Shown here piece after piece: positions 42,818 through 52,336 of a stretch of DNA of 64,000 nt (position 1 is its first letter; each line of letters begins with the position of its first letter). Made by a program: the position numbers and the translations under genes. Below the pieces are notes generated by a model. The model made no database searches, was not told the DNA's origin, and worked only from the letters and a program-made list of their open reading frames with translations. The stretch lies in contig NZ_CP159483.1 in NCBI RefSeq assembly GCF_042140245.1, positions 744,001-808,000 on the forward strand, in the 5' to 3' direction. Source of the DNA: MH13 sp042140245 (GTDB lineage Bacteria; Pseudomonadota; Alphaproteobacteria; Rhizobiales; MH13).

Positions 42818-44437
42818 ATGGCCGTCAGTGCTAACCGACTGGAACTGTTGCAAATCGCCGATGCGGTTGCGCGGGAAAAGTCGATTGACCGTGAGATCGT
42901 GATTTCTGCCATGGAAGAGGCGATGGCGAAAGCGGCCCGCGCCCGTTATGGGTCAGAGACCGATATCCGCGCCACGATCAATCCGAAGACTGGTGAGCTG
43001 AAACTGCAGCGTCTCATTCATGTGGTTGAAGAGGTGGAGAACCCCGACGCACAAATGACCGTTGAGGATGCCAAGCACACTTTGCCGGACGCTGAAGTTG
43101 GGTCCGTGATTTCTGAGGTTCTTCCACCACTTGATTTCGGCCGTATTGCTGCACAATCCGCCAAACAAGTGATCGTGCAAAAGGTGCGCGAAGCCGAACG
43201 TGATCGCCAGTTTGAAGAATTCAAAGATCGTATTGGCGAAATCGTCAACGGCACAGTCAAGCGCGTTGAATACGGCAACGTCATTGTCGACCTGGGTCGT
43301 GGCGAGGCGATGCTGCGCCGTGATGAGCTGATCCCACGCGAGATCTTTAAGTATGGCGACCGGGTGCGGGCTTATGTGCTCGATGTGCGTCGCGAACAGC
43401 GCGGCCCGCAGATTTTCCTCTCACGTACCCACCCAATGTTCATGGTGAAGCTGTTCACGATGGAGGTGCCAGAGATTTATGATGGCGTCATTGAGATCAA
43501 ACGCGTCGCCCGCGATCCTGGTTCACGCGCAAAGATTGGTGTGATTTCGAACGATTCTTCTATCGATCCAGTCGGCGCCTGCGTCGGTATGCGCGGCAGC
43601 CGCGTGCAGGCCGTGGTGCAGGAGCTTCAAGGTGAACGCATCGACATCATTCCCTGGTCGCCAGACGAGGCAACCTTCCTTGTGAACGCGCTTCAGCCTG
43701 CTGAAGTTGCCAAGGTGGTTCTTGATGAAGATGCGCAGCGCATCGAAGTTGTGGTGCCGGAAGACCAACTGTCACTCGCGATTGGACGGCGTGGACAGAA
43801 TGTGCGTCTTGCTTCGCAGCTGACGGGCTGGGATATCGACATTATGACGGAGGACGAAGAGTCCGGTCGTCGCCAAAAAGAATTTGCTGAACGCTCTGAG
43901 CTGTTTGTTGGCGCTCTCAACGTCGATGAAGTGGTCGGTCAACTTCTGGCGTCCGAAGGTTTCGCGACGATGGAAGAAATCGCCTATGTGGAACGCGATG
44001 AGATCGCGACCATTGAAGGCTTTGATGATGAAACGGCTGACGAACTTCAAGCACGTGCCCGCGAGTATCTGGAAGAGCTGGAAGCCAAGGCTGACTCTGA
44101 ACGCCGTGAACTTGGTGTTGAAGATACGCTACGCCAGATCGATGGGCTAACGACGCCCATGTTGGTTGCGCTGGGCAAAGATGAGGTGAAGACCATCGAA
44201 GACTTTGCCGGCTGTGCCACCGATGACCTGGTGGGTTGGAGTGAGCGCAAGGATGGTGAAGTGGTTCGCTTCCCCGGCGCACTGTCGGACTTTGATGTGT
44301 CGAAAACTGATGCTGAGGCCATGATCATGCAGGCGCGCGTCGCTGCCGGTTGGATCACCGCCGAAGAGTTGATGGCGCAGAACGCCGACGATGAGGATGT
44401 GGGCGAAGAGACCCAAGAAGAAGGAGCGCCCGCGTAA
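42818..44437 (+). CDS. nusA: Transcription termination/antitermination factor NusA
   Basis: 539 residues. Domains in order: an N-terminal RNA polymerase-binding domain (1 to about 125, LLQIADAVAREKSIDREIVI), S1 (about 135-200, GEIVNGTVKRVEYGNVIVDLG), KH1 and KH2 (about 205-345, VGACVGMRGSRVQAVVQEL and LAIGRRGQNVRLASQL), and two C-terminal helix-hairpin-helix repeats with acidic links (about 365-520). An AAGGAG site precedes the ATG by eight bases. It modulates pausing and termination. Confidence 0.97.
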   Translation: MAVSANRLELLQIADAVAREKSIDREIVISAMEEAMAKAARARYGSETDIRATINPKTGELKLQRLIHVVEEVENPDAQMTVEDAKHTLPDAEVGSVISEVLPPLDFGRIAAQSAKQVIVQKVREAERDRQFEEFKDRIGEIVNGTVKRVEYGNVIVDLGRGEAMLRRDELIPREIFKYGDRVRAYVLDVRREQRGPQIFLSRTHPMFMVKLFTMEVPEIYDGVIEIKRVARDPGSRAKIGVISNDSSIDPVGACVGMRGSRVQAVVQELQGERIDIIPWSPDEATFLVNALQPAEVAKVVLDEDAQRIEVVVPEDQLSLAIGRRGQNVRLASQLTGWDIDIMTEDEESGRRQKEFAERSELFVGALNVDEVVGQLLASEGFATMEEIAYVERDEIATIEGFDDETADELQARAREYLEELEAKADSERRELGVEDTLRQIDGLTTPMLVALGKDEVKTIEDFAGCATDDLVGWSERKDGEVVRFPGALSDFDVSKTDAEAMIMQARVAAGWITAEELMAQNADDEDVGEETQEEGAPA

Positions 44438-44480
44438 GCGGGCCTCTTTCGGTGATGAGCACAAAGGTTCAGATCACAGA

Positions 44481-45167
44481 ATGGCAAATGCCAAGGCGAC
44501 CAAGACAGGCGAGGCTGCGCGCGAGCGCATGTGCATCGTCACGCGTCGACGCGCCGATGACACTGATCTGATCCGTTATGTGCTGGACCCTAATGGGGTC
44601 CTAGTTCCCGACGTAAAAGCCGTGCTACCAGGCCGTGGGGCTTGGGTTTCAGCGCGTCGCGATGTGCTTGCTGAGGCAGTGAAGCGCAAAGCTTTTGGTC
44701 GCGCGCTTAAAACCGATATGGCGCCGGGTGGACTTGATGATATTATCGAGCGAACAGAACATGTTCTGCGCCATCAAGCGCGCGGTGCCTTAGCACTGGC
44801 GCGTAAGGCGGGGCTGATTACAAACGGCTTTTCAAAAGTGGAAAGCGCACTGAAAAACGGCAAGGTGCTGGCGCTTCTGCATGCCACCGATGCTGGCGCT
44901 GACGGTGTAAAGAAACTGAACCGGCTCGCAGGCCATGTGGGTGTGCCGGTTTTACGCGTTTTACCACACGGCGAAATGGGTTTGGCATTGGGGCTGGAAC
45001 ATGTGATACATGCGGCCCTTCTAGACGGTCCGGGTGCTGCGCGGTTTCTCGCCCCCTTTCGGCGGCTTGAAGCCTATTGCTATGGCGACGATACGTCAGG
45101 TGACAGCATTGAAGGATCAACGCAGCGAGCGGAAGGCTCGGTGTTAGGAGACAAGACGACAGTATGA
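44481..45167 (+). CDS. ylxR: YlxR-domain RNA-binding protein with L7Ae-like domain
   Basis: 228 residues. The N-terminal YlxR (DUF448) domain (about 12-85) has RMCIVTRRRADDTDLIRYVLD and LPGRGAWVSARRDVLAEAV. The second part (about 95-185) resembles the L7Ae/L30e fold (GALALARKAGLITNGFSKVESAL, ALLHATDAGADGVKKLNRLA). Function is unclear; YlxR proteins bind RNA and affect RNase P in some bacteria. The start chosen is the ATG of ANAKATKTG; an upstream ATG at 44391 inside nusA is possible. The stop overlaps infB. Confidence 0.88.
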   Translation: MANAKATKTGEAARERMCIVTRRRADDTDLIRYVLDPNGVLVPDVKAVLPGRGAWVSARRDVLAEAVKRKAFGRALKTDMAPGGLDDIIERTEHVLRHQARGALALARKAGLITNGFSKVESALKNGKVLALLHATDAGADGVKKLNRLAGHVGVPVLRVLPHGEMGLALGLEHVIHAALLDGPGAARFLAPFRRLEAYCYGDDTSGDSIEGSTQRAEGSVLGDKTTV

Positions 45168-47737
45168 GTGATCAAGACACAACCGACGAAAAAGGCGCAA
45201 GCGAAGGCGCAAGCGGAAAACGCACCCTGTCGTTGAAGCCATCCGCAGGGACGGTGCGGCAGAGCTTTTCCCATGGCCGATCCAATTCGGTCGTGGTGGA
45301 GAAGCGCAAGCGCCGTATTGTCATGCCTGGTGATACACCTGCGCCGGCGGAAACAAGTGCTGAGGCTCCCAAGCCAACGCCAAAGGTCGTCACCCAGACC
45401 AAACGCCGGGTGATCAAACCAGGTGCGGGAGCGGGGGCAAGTTCTGCGAAAACAGAAACCGCCCGCAGCGCTACCAACGCTGAACAGGAAGCGCGTTTGA
45501 ACGCGTTGAAGCTGGCACAGCAACGCGAGGTGGAAGAAGCCAAAGCTGCAGCTGAGGAAGCCAAGCGGCGGGCCGAAGAAGAAGCGCGCCTGAAGAAAGA
45601 AGCCGAAGAAGAGGCCGCACGTCTGGCTGAGGAAGCCAAGCGGGCCGCTGAGGAAGAAGCACGCAAGCCAAAGGTCAAAGAAAAACCGGTCGTTGAAGAC
45701 GAGCCGGTGGCCGCTGCTGCACCCAAACGCGGTGCAAGCGACGATGCCGCGCCAGCACGCGGCGGACGCGGTGGCGATTCGCGCAAACGCGCTGAAACGC
45801 CGTCGCCTGCCAAACCCACACCACGTACCGATGAGCGGCGCCGTTCCAAGCTAACCATCAATCGTGCCCTCAATGATGATGGAAACCAGCGTGGTCGTTC
45901 TATGGCCGCAATGCGTCGCCGCCAGGAAAAAGCCCGTCGCGGTCAACAGCAAAGTGGTCCACGCGAGAAGGTTCTGCGTGAGGTTACAATTCCGGACGCG
46001 ATCACCATTCAAGAGCTCGCCAACCGTATGGCCGAGCGCGCTGTGGATGTGATCAAGGTGTTGATGACGCAAGGCCAGATGCTGACGGTGAACGACATCA
46101 TTGATGCCGATACGGCTCAATTGATTGCCGAAGAACTTGGCCACACGGTCAAACGCGTGTCTGAAGCCGATGTGGAAGAGGGTCTCTTCTCCACTGACAG
46201 CGCCGATGATGATGAAGCAGGTGCGCCTCGTCCACCAGTTGTCACGATCATGGGTCATGTCGATCACGGTAAGACGTCACTGCTTGATGCCATCCGCAAT
46301 GCCAATGTTGTGCAGGGCGAGGCCGGTGGCATCACTCAGCATATCGGCGCTTATCAGGTTGAAAAGAACGGTCAGCAGATCTCGTTCATCGATACGCCGG
46401 GCCATGAAGCGTTCACGGCCATGCGTGCCCGTGGTGCCAAGGCCACAGATATTGTGATCCTTGTGGTTGCGGCTGACGACAGTGTGATGCCAACGACCGT
46501 TGAAGCGATCAATCACACACGCGCAGGCGAAGTGCCGATGATCGTCGCGATCAATAAGATGGACAAGCCAGAAGCTGACCCGAACCGCGTGCGCACCGAC
46601 TTGCTTCGCTATGAAGTGCAAGTGGAAGGCATGGGCGGTGAAGTGCAGGATGTCGAAGTCTCTGCCACGACCGGACAGGGCCTGGATAATCTGCTCGATG
46701 CCATCCTGCTGCAAGCTGAGATCATGGAACTCAAAGCCAACCCAGATCGGGCGGCTGAAGGTGTTGTGATTGAAGCCCAGCTTGATAAGGGCCGCGGCCC
46801 TGTAGCCACCGTTCTGGTGCAACGCGGCACGCTGAAAAAAGGCGACATTCTTGTTGCTGGCGGCGCTTGGGCACGTGTTCGCGCGCTGATCGATGATCAT
46901 GGCAAGCAGGTGAATGAAGCTGGTCCATCAGCACCGGTTGAGGTGCTTGGCTTCCAAGACACGCCATCGGCAGGCGATCCGTTTGCTGTGGTCGAAACGG
47001 AAGCGCGCGCTCGCGAGATCACCGAGTATCGTCAGCGTCAGCTGCGCGAGACAACAGCTGCGCGTCTCGGCACAGCTCGTGGTTCGCTGGAACAGATGAT
47101 GACACGTTTGCAGGAATCCAACCTGCGCGAGTTCCCGATTTTGGTCAAAGGCGACGTGCAAGGCTCTGTTGAAGCCATCGTGCAAGCCGTTGAAAAGATT
47201 GGTAATGAAGAGGTTGCAGCCCGCGTTATTCACGCAGCGCCTGGCGGTGTCACGGAGAGTGATATTGCGCTCGCCGCAGCATCTGAGGCGCCAATCATCG
47301 CGTTCAACGTGCGTGCCAACAAGCAGGCGCGTGACACGGCTCAGGCCGAAGGCATCGAAATCCGCTATTACAACATCATCTACGATCTGGTGGATGACAT
47401 CAAAGCGGCCATGGAAGGCCTTCTCTCCCCCGAACGTCGCGAAACAATGCTTGGCAACGCCGAAATCTTGGAGGTGTTCAACATCACCAAGGTCGGTAAG
47501 GTGGCTGGCTGTACGATCACCGACGGCAAGGTGGAGCGCGGCTCAGGCGTGCGTTTGATCCGTGACAGCGTCGTGATCCACGAAGGCAAGTTGAAAACGC
47601 TCAAGCGCTTCAAGGACGAGGTGGCCGAAGTCACCACTGGCCAAGAGTGCGGTATGGCGTTTGAGAACTACGAAGACATTCGCAAGGGCGATGTGATCGA
47701 GTGCTTCCGCGTGGAAGAGGTGGCGCGCAAACTGTAG
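45164..47737 (+). CDS. infB: Translation initiation factor IF-2
   Basis: 857 residues. A long N-terminal region (1 to about 270) contains a Glu/Ala/Lys/Arg-rich charged coiled-coil (about 105-180, repeats of EEAKRRAEEEARLKKEAEEEA type). The IF2_N helix follows, then the G domain: GHVDHGKTSLLDAIR, DTPGHEAFTAM, INKMDKPEAD. Domains II-IV bind fMet-tRNA. TAGGAG lies 13 bases upstream of the ATG. It places initiator tRNA on the 30S subunit. Confidence 0.97.
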   Translation: MSDQDTTDEKGASEGASGKRTLSLKPSAGTVRQSFSHGRSNSVVVEKRKRRIVMPGDTPAPAETSAEAPKPTPKVVTQTKRRVIKPGAGAGASSAKTETARSATNAEQEARLNALKLAQQREVEEAKAAAEEAKRRAEEEARLKKEAEEEAARLAEEAKRAAEEEARKPKVKEKPVVEDEPVAAAAPKRGASDDAAPARGGRGGDSRKRAETPSPAKPTPRTDERRRSKLTINRALNDDGNQRGRSMAAMRRRQEKARRGQQQSGPREKVLREVTIPDAITIQELANRMAERAVDVIKVLMTQGQMLTVNDIIDADTAQLIAEELGHTVKRVSEADVEEGLFSTDSADDDEAGAPRPPVVTIMGHVDHGKTSLLDAIRNANVVQGEAGGITQHIGAYQVEKNGQQISFIDTPGHEAFTAMRARGAKATDIVILVVAADDSVMPTTVEAINHTRAGEVPMIVAINKMDKPEADPNRVRTDLLRYEVQVEGMGGEVQDVEVSATTGQGLDNLLDAILLQAEIMELKANPDRAAEGVVIEAQLDKGRGPVATVLVQRGTLKKGDILVAGGAWARVRALIDDHGKQVNEAGPSAPVEVLGFQDTPSAGDPFAVVETEARAREITEYRQRQLRETTAARLGTARGSLEQMMTRLQESNLREFPILVKGDVQGSVEAIVQAVEKIGNEEVAARVIHAAPGGVTESDIALAAASEAPIIAFNVRANKQARDTAQAEGIEIRYYNIIYDLVDDIKAAMEGLLSPERRETMLGNAEILEVFNITKVGKVAGCTITDGKVERGSGVRLIRDSVVIHEGKLKTLKRFKDEVAEVTTGQECGMAFENYEDIRKGDVIECFRVEEVARKL

Positions 47738-47791
47738 GCTCCAACCTGCAGCGCGCCGCTCTGATCGGCACGTTTTCACGAAGGTTTTTTC

Positions 47792-48190
47792 ATGAACCCT
47801 CCCTCTCAACGGCAATTGCGGGTTGGTGAGCTGGTCCGGCACGCGCTGTCGGACGTGCTGACACGCGGCGATGTGCACGGGCTCGATTTGGGTGGCACGC
47901 TTGTTTCTGTATCAGAGGTGCGCATGTCACCCGATCTCAAAATCGCGACGTGCTTTGTGACGCCCATCGGGCCCGGAGATCCCAAAGAGCTGACCAAGAA
48001 ACTTGCTGCGGGCGCGCGTGATATGCGCATGCAGATTGGTCGCCAGCTCAATCTTCGGTTTACGCCGACATTGCGCTTCAAACCCGACACGTCGTTCGAC
48101 AGTTACGGCCGCATCGATGAAATTCTGCGTTCGCCTGACGTTGCCCGCGACACCGACCCCCACCGGGGGAAGGATGAGGACGAGACTTAA
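47792..48190 (+). CDS. rbfA: 30S ribosome-binding factor RbfA
   Basis: 132 residues, KH-like fold. The segments RQLRVGELVRHALSDVL, VSVSEVRMSPDLKIATCFV, and LRFTPTLRFKPDTSFDSYGRIDEIL are typical. It binds helix 1 of 16S rRNA during late 30S maturation and cold adaptation. An Asp/Glu-rich tail follows. Its stop is directly followed by the GTG of truB. Confidence 0.95.
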   Translation: MNPPSQRQLRVGELVRHALSDVLTRGDVHGLDLGGTLVSVSEVRMSPDLKIATCFVTPIGPGDPKELTKKLAAGARDMRMQIGRQLNLRFTPTLRFKPDTSFDSYGRIDEILRSPDVARDTDPHRGKDEDET

Positions 48191-49105
48191 GTGGGCAGAC
48201 GGAAAAAGGGCCGGAAAGTATCCGGCTGGATCATCCTGGATAAGCCAGTTGGCGTGACCTCAACGCATGCCGTGGGCCGCGTGCGTCGGTTGTTTGACGC
48301 GCAGAAAGCAGGTCACGCTGGCACGCTTGATCCGTTGGCATCTGGCGTTCTTCCGCTGGCGTTAGGGGAAGCCACCAAAACCGTTCCCTATGTGATGGAT
48401 GGCGAGAAGCGGTATCTTTTTACCGTGCGCTGGGGCATTGAAACCTCCACGGATGACACCGAAGGTGAGCCGGTCGCAACAAGCGATATGCGCCCCGATG
48501 AGGAGGCTATTCTTTCGATCCTGCCGCGTTTTGTAGGGACCATTGATCAGGTTCCGCCTGCCTTTTCCGCCAAGAAAGTGGATGGCGAGAGGGCCTACGA
48601 TCTGGCGCGCGATGGCGAAGTGGTGCAGCTGGAACCGAGCCAAATCACAATCCATGATTTGGCCTATCTTGGCTCGCCGGATGAAGATCGCGCCCTGTTT
48701 GAAGCGCATTGCGGCAAAGGCACGTATGTGCGCGCTCTTGCCCGCGACCTCGGCCGAGCATTGGGCACACGTGGGCATGTGACCAGCCTGCGCCGCACGC
48801 AGGTTGGCCCGTTCGATGAACACGGCACCGTGACATTGGATCAATTGGAAGCCATGGAGAGCCCCGAGGATTGTGATGCATTGCTCACACCCATGGCCGA
48901 TGCTCTGGGCGAGCTGCACGAAATTCAGGTGGTATCGGGCGATGCAGCCAAGCTTCGCCGGGGCATGAGCTTGCTCGTTAGAGGGCCAACCGCGCCGGCC
49001 AATGGCGAAGAAGCCTATGCGATGGATGGCGATGAACTGATCGCCATCGGCGTGATGGACTATGGCAAGTTTTTGCCTAAACGCGTGATTGTGTCGGCGG
49101 ATTGA
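48191..49105 (+). CDS. truB: tRNA pseudouridine(55) synthase
   Basis: 304 residues from a GTG abutting the rbfA stop. The N-terminal segment KVSGWIILDKPVGVTSTHAV precedes the catalytic-Asp motif GHAGTLDPLASGVLPLALGEATK (about 39-61). RYLFTVRWG, PPAFSAKKVDGERAYDLARDG and KGTYVRALARDLG follow. It isomerises U55 in the T loop of tRNAs. C-terminal PUA-like part ends the protein. Confidence 0.96.
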   Translation: MGRRKKGRKVSGWIILDKPVGVTSTHAVGRVRRLFDAQKAGHAGTLDPLASGVLPLALGEATKTVPYVMDGEKRYLFTVRWGIETSTDDTEGEPVATSDMRPDEEAILSILPRFVGTIDQVPPAFSAKKVDGERAYDLARDGEVVQLEPSQITIHDLAYLGSPDEDRALFEAHCGKGTYVRALARDLGRALGTRGHVTSLRRTQVGPFDEHGTVTLDQLEAMESPEDCDALLTPMADALGELHEIQVVSGDAAKLRRGMSLLVRGPTAPANGEEAYAMDGDELIAIGVMDYGKFLPKRVIVSAD

Positions 49106-49369
49106 CGAGCCGCCCGCCTCGTCGGTGCAAGGGATAGCGACAACACTGAGACCGGTGTGTTTTTGTAACACCAGTCGAACCCCTTCCCATTCATTCCAAA
49201 ACCCTCTATAGCCCCGGCATCATTGGTTGTTAGATCGATGAGCAATGACGTGGTTCTGTCCTGCATTTCCTTTGGAACAACCGCCTGGGGCACAACCGCT
49301 TTTTCTGACCTGCACTGGACGACATCCCGGGCAGGCCGTTTTCTCCAGTCTCGTAAAAGGAGTAACCCG
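49106..49369 (+). promoter_or_regulatory. rpsO upstream region
   Basis: 264 bases without a credible gene. ACCGGTGT and ACACCAGT (about 49151-49175, 7 of 8 pairs) flank a GTTTTTGTA loop and may end the truB transcript. A CTCTATAG near 49203-49210 could be a -10 element of the rpsO promoter. AAAAGGAG lies seven bases before the rpsO ATG. Confidence 0.4.
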
Positions 49370-49639
49370 ATGTCGATTACGCTTGAGCGCAAAGCTGAGC
49401 TTATCAAAGAGTATGGCACCAAAGACGGCGACACAGGTTCGCCCGAAGTCCAGGTCGCCATCTTGACCGAACGGATCAACAATCTGACTGGTCACTTCAA
49501 AACCCACGGTAAGGACAATCACTCCCGCCGCGGTCTTCTGAAAATGGTTAGCCAGCGCCGCAAGCTGCTGGACTATGTCAAAAGTGGTGATGACGCCCGC
49601 TACCGCTCGCTGATCGAGCGCCTGGGTATCCGTCGCTAA
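49370..49639 (+). CDS. rpsO: 30S ribosomal protein S15
   Basis: 89 residues, the standard length. The sequence contains ERKAELIKEYGTKDGDTGSPEVQVAIL, the 16S-binding core HGKDNHSRRGLLKMVSQRRKLLDY and YRSLIERLGIRR at the end. S15 nucleates the platform of the 30S subunit. The start is the ATG after AAAAGGAG; the frame is open upstream but unlike the family. rpsO followed by pnp is a conserved pair. Confidence 0.98.
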   Translation: MSITLERKAELIKEYGTKDGDTGSPEVQVAILTERINNLTGHFKTHGKDNHSRRGLLKMVSQRRKLLDYVKSGDDARYRSLIERLGIRR

Positions 49640-49647
49640 GTCCACAT

Positions 49648-49679
49648 AAAGCGCGCCCAGAGCTTCTCGGCGCGCTTTT
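49648..49679 (+). terminator. Rho-independent terminator after rpsO
   Basis: AAAGCGCGCC (49648-49657) and GGCGCGCTTT (49669-49678) around an 11-base loop, followed by a short T-rich end, nine bases after the rpsO stop. Confidence 0.85.
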
Positions 49680-50014
49680 ATTCTTTCGCCGGTAGGTAAG
49701 CGGCGAAGGCCACCCAAACGCCAACTTTTGGTTTCGCGTTGGTCACTGGCAGGATTGCCGAGCATTGGTCCCTTTGTGGGAACATCCCAATGGTCCGTCG
49801 TCTTGCTGATGGCATAAGAGCCACCAGATTGGCACAGACGGTAATCTCACGGAGCTTGGTACGCTTTGCGGTCAAGTTCGTTCGCCATCATCGGCGACCG
49901 TGCGGCCTTCGCTTTCTTGTTTACGGCTTCTACCGGGTCTGCTCCATGGGGGAACAGGCCATTTGACCGGGACGTCCGTCCAAAGGGATTGGCGTCCGAC
50001 ACAAGGAACGATGA
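49680..50014 (+). promoter_or_regulatory. Long structured leader/promoter region of pnp
   Basis: About 335 bases with no credible protein gene. It holds hairpins TTCGCCG-N9-CGGCGAA (49685-49707) and CATTGG...CCAATG with inner CCC/GGG pairing (49763-49792). AAGGAACG lies a few bases before the pnp ATG. In E. coli the pnp leader forms a stem cut by RNase III for autocontrol; whether that applies here is inference. Confidence 0.4.
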
Positions 50015-52141
50015 ATGTTCAATCATCATAAAATCAGCCTCGATTGGGGCGGCCGTGAACTAACGCTGGAATCGGGCAAGGTCGCCCGCCAGGCAGACGG
50101 CGCTGTTATCGCCACCTATGGCGAAACCACTGTGATCGCGACCGTTGTCTCGGCGCACGCACCCAAGCCGGGCCTCGATTTCTTCCCGCTGACGGTGAAC
50201 TATCAGGAAAAATATTACGCTGCCGGCCGCATTCCTGGCGGTTTCTTCAAGCGCGAAGGTCGTCCGACTGAAAAAGAGACGCTCGTCTCCCGCCTGATCG
50301 ACCGTCCGATCCGTCCGCTATTTGTGGACGGTTACAAGCACGAAACCCAAGTGATCTGTACCTGCATGTCCTACGACATGGAAAACGATCCAGACATGCT
50401 GGCCATGGTGGCAGCTTCTGCTGCGCTCACGCTGTCCGGCGTGCCGTTCATGGGGCCAATCGGTGGCACACGTGTTGGCCGCCTCAACGGTGAGTTCGTG
50501 CTCAACCCAACCATCGATCAGATGGAAGACACCGAGCTTGATCTGGTCGTCGCCGGTACATCCGATGCCGTTCTGATGGTGGAATCCGAAGCCAAAGAGC
50601 TGGACGAAGCCACCATGCTTGAAGCTGTGATGTTTGGTCACAAAGGCTTCCAGCCGGTGATCGACGCGATCATCCAGCTGGCCGAAAAGTGCGCCAAAGA
50701 ACCACGCGACTTCCAGCCGGAAGATCTCTCAGAACTCTATGACGCTGTTAGCGGCATGGTTTCTGACGATCTGGCCGCTGCTTATGCGATCACCACCAAG
50801 GTGGAGCGTCAGGCTGCCGTTGGCGCAGCACGCGATAAGGTGATGGCCACGTTCTTCCCAGAAGGGGCAGACGCACCGGTTTGGACCGAAACGCAGGTCA
50901 AAACCGTGTTCAAAAAGGTTGAAGCGGCAACCGTTCGCGGCAACATCCTCAAAACCAAGAGCCGCATTGATGGCCGTGACCTCGTCACGGTGCGTCAGAT
51001 CGAAAGTGAAGTAGGCGTTCTGCCTCGCACACACGGGTCTGCGCTGTTCACCCGTGGCGAAACACAGGCGATCGTTGTCGCTACACTCGGCACCGGCGAT
51101 GATGAGCAGATGATCGACGGGCTGGATGGCCTGCACTATGGCAACTTCATGCTGCACTACAACTTCCCACCATTCTCGGTTGGTGAAGCTGGCCGCATCG
51201 GTTCGCCGGGTCGTCGCGAGATCGGCCACGGCAAGCTTGCCTGGCGTGCGATCAATCCGATGCTGCCAGCGAAAACGGAGTTCCCGTACACGCTGCGCGT
51301 GGTGTCGGAGATCACCGAATCCAACGGTTCCTCCTCGATGGCAACCGTTTGCGGCACATCGCTGGCACTGATGGATGCGGGCGTTCCGCTGAAAGCACCG
51401 GTTGCCGGTATTGCCATGGGTCTCATCAAGGAAGGCGATGAGTTTGCTGTTTTGTCCGATATCCTGGGTGATGAAGATCATCTTGGCGATATGGACTTCA
51501 AAGTGGCCGGTACGGCCAACGGCATCACCTCGCTTCAGATGGACATCAAGATCGATGGCATCACCGAAGAAATCATGCAGATCGCGCTTGATCAGGCCAA
51601 AGGCGGCCGCATGCACATTCTTGGTGAAATGGCCAAAGCGCTGGGTGAAGCCCGCGCTGAGCTTGGCGAGTTCGCTCCACGCATCGAGCAGCTTTCCATC
51701 CCAACCGACAAGATCCGTGATGTGATCGGTTCCGGCGGTAAGGTGATCCGTGAGATCGTTGAAAAAACCGGCGCTAAGATCAACATCGAAGATGATGGCA
51801 CCGTGAAGGTGGCGTCTTCCGACGGCAAATCGATCGAAGCTGCTATCAAGTGGATCAAATCGATCACCGATGATCCGGAAGAAGGCGCGATCTATCAAGG
51901 CACGGTTGTTAAAACCGTCGACTTTGGTGCTTTCGTCAATTTCTTTGGTCCGAAAGACGGCCTGGTGCACATCTCTCAGCTGGCACCGGAGCGCGTGAAG
52001 CAGACCACCGACATCGTCAAAGAAGGCGACAAGGTGTGGGTCAAGCTTCTTGGCTTTGATGATCGCGGTAAAGTCCGCCTCGGCATGAAGATGGTCGACC
52101 AGGAAACCGGTGAAGAAATCACCGAGGGTGACGACGACTAA
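50015..52141 (+). CDS. pnp: Polyribonucleotide nucleotidyltransferase
   Basis: 708 residues. Two RNase PH domains (about 10-140 and 310-535) flank an all-helical domain; the second has the catalytic region with RTHGSALFTRGETQA and GDEDHLGDMDFKVAGT. A KH domain (about 555-615, IRDVIGSGGKVIREIVEKTGA) and S1 domain (about 622-690, GAIYQGTVVKTVDFGAFV) bind RNA. It degrades RNA phosphorolytically 3' to 5' in the degradosome. Confidence 0.98.
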   Translation: MFNHHKISLDWGGRELTLESGKVARQADGAVIATYGETTVIATVVSAHAPKPGLDFFPLTVNYQEKYYAAGRIPGGFFKREGRPTEKETLVSRLIDRPIRPLFVDGYKHETQVICTCMSYDMENDPDMLAMVAASAALTLSGVPFMGPIGGTRVGRLNGEFVLNPTIDQMEDTELDLVVAGTSDAVLMVESEAKELDEATMLEAVMFGHKGFQPVIDAIIQLAEKCAKEPRDFQPEDLSELYDAVSGMVSDDLAAAYAITTKVERQAAVGAARDKVMATFFPEGADAPVWTETQVKTVFKKVEAATVRGNILKTKSRIDGRDLVTVRQIESEVGVLPRTHGSALFTRGETQAIVVATLGTGDDEQMIDGLDGLHYGNFMLHYNFPPFSVGEAGRIGSPGRREIGHGKLAWRAINPMLPAKTEFPYTLRVVSEITESNGSSSMATVCGTSLALMDAGVPLKAPVAGIAMGLIKEGDEFAVLSDILGDEDHLGDMDFKVAGTANGITSLQMDIKIDGITEEIMQIALDQAKGGRMHILGEMAKALGEARAELGEFAPRIEQLSIPTDKIRDVIGSGGKVIREIVEKTGAKINIEDDGTVKVASSDGKSIEAAIKWIKSITDDPEEGAIYQGTVVKTVDFGAFVNFFGPKDGLVHISQLAPERVKQTTDIVKEGDKVWVKLLGFDDRGKVRLGMKMVDQETGEEITEGDDD

Positions 52142-52166
52142 GTCGTTGACTCTTTAAACCAATAGG

Positions 52167-52202
52167 AAGGGCGCTCAGCATATTGCTTGAGCGCCCTTTT
52201 TG
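52167..52202 (+). terminator. Rho-independent terminator of pnp
   Basis: AAGGGCGCTCA (52167-52177) pairs with TGAGCGCCCTT (52188-52198) around a 10-base loop and ends in a T run; 26 bases after the pnp stop. Confidence 0.92.
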
Positions 52203-52249
52203 GTTGAGGCGCGGCTGGTTCCTGAGAAATCAAAATTCTCTGGATTCAC

Positions 52250-52331
52250 TTCGCTCCGAGCCCGCGACCCGACCGCTTCAGTATCTGATTCTTTCACGTT
52301 TCGCTCCGAGCCTACGGCCCGACCGCTTCAG
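52250..52331. repeat. Two-copy imperfect direct repeat (REP-like)
   Basis: 52250-52281 and 52300-52331 share 29 of 32 bases, offset 50. Both read TTCGCTCCGAGCC, a variable 4-6 base middle, then CCCGACCGCTTCAG, and both are preceded by a TTCAC. The copies fill the convergent gap between pnp and coaA. It looks like a small dispersed intergenic repeat family, but copies elsewhere are not visible in this window. Confidence 0.8.
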
Positions 52332-52336
52332 CTCGG

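Noticed and set aside
50729..51970. 413-codon open frame antisense to pnp
   Set aside because: Same reason: a mirror frame of PNPase with no recognisable protein features.
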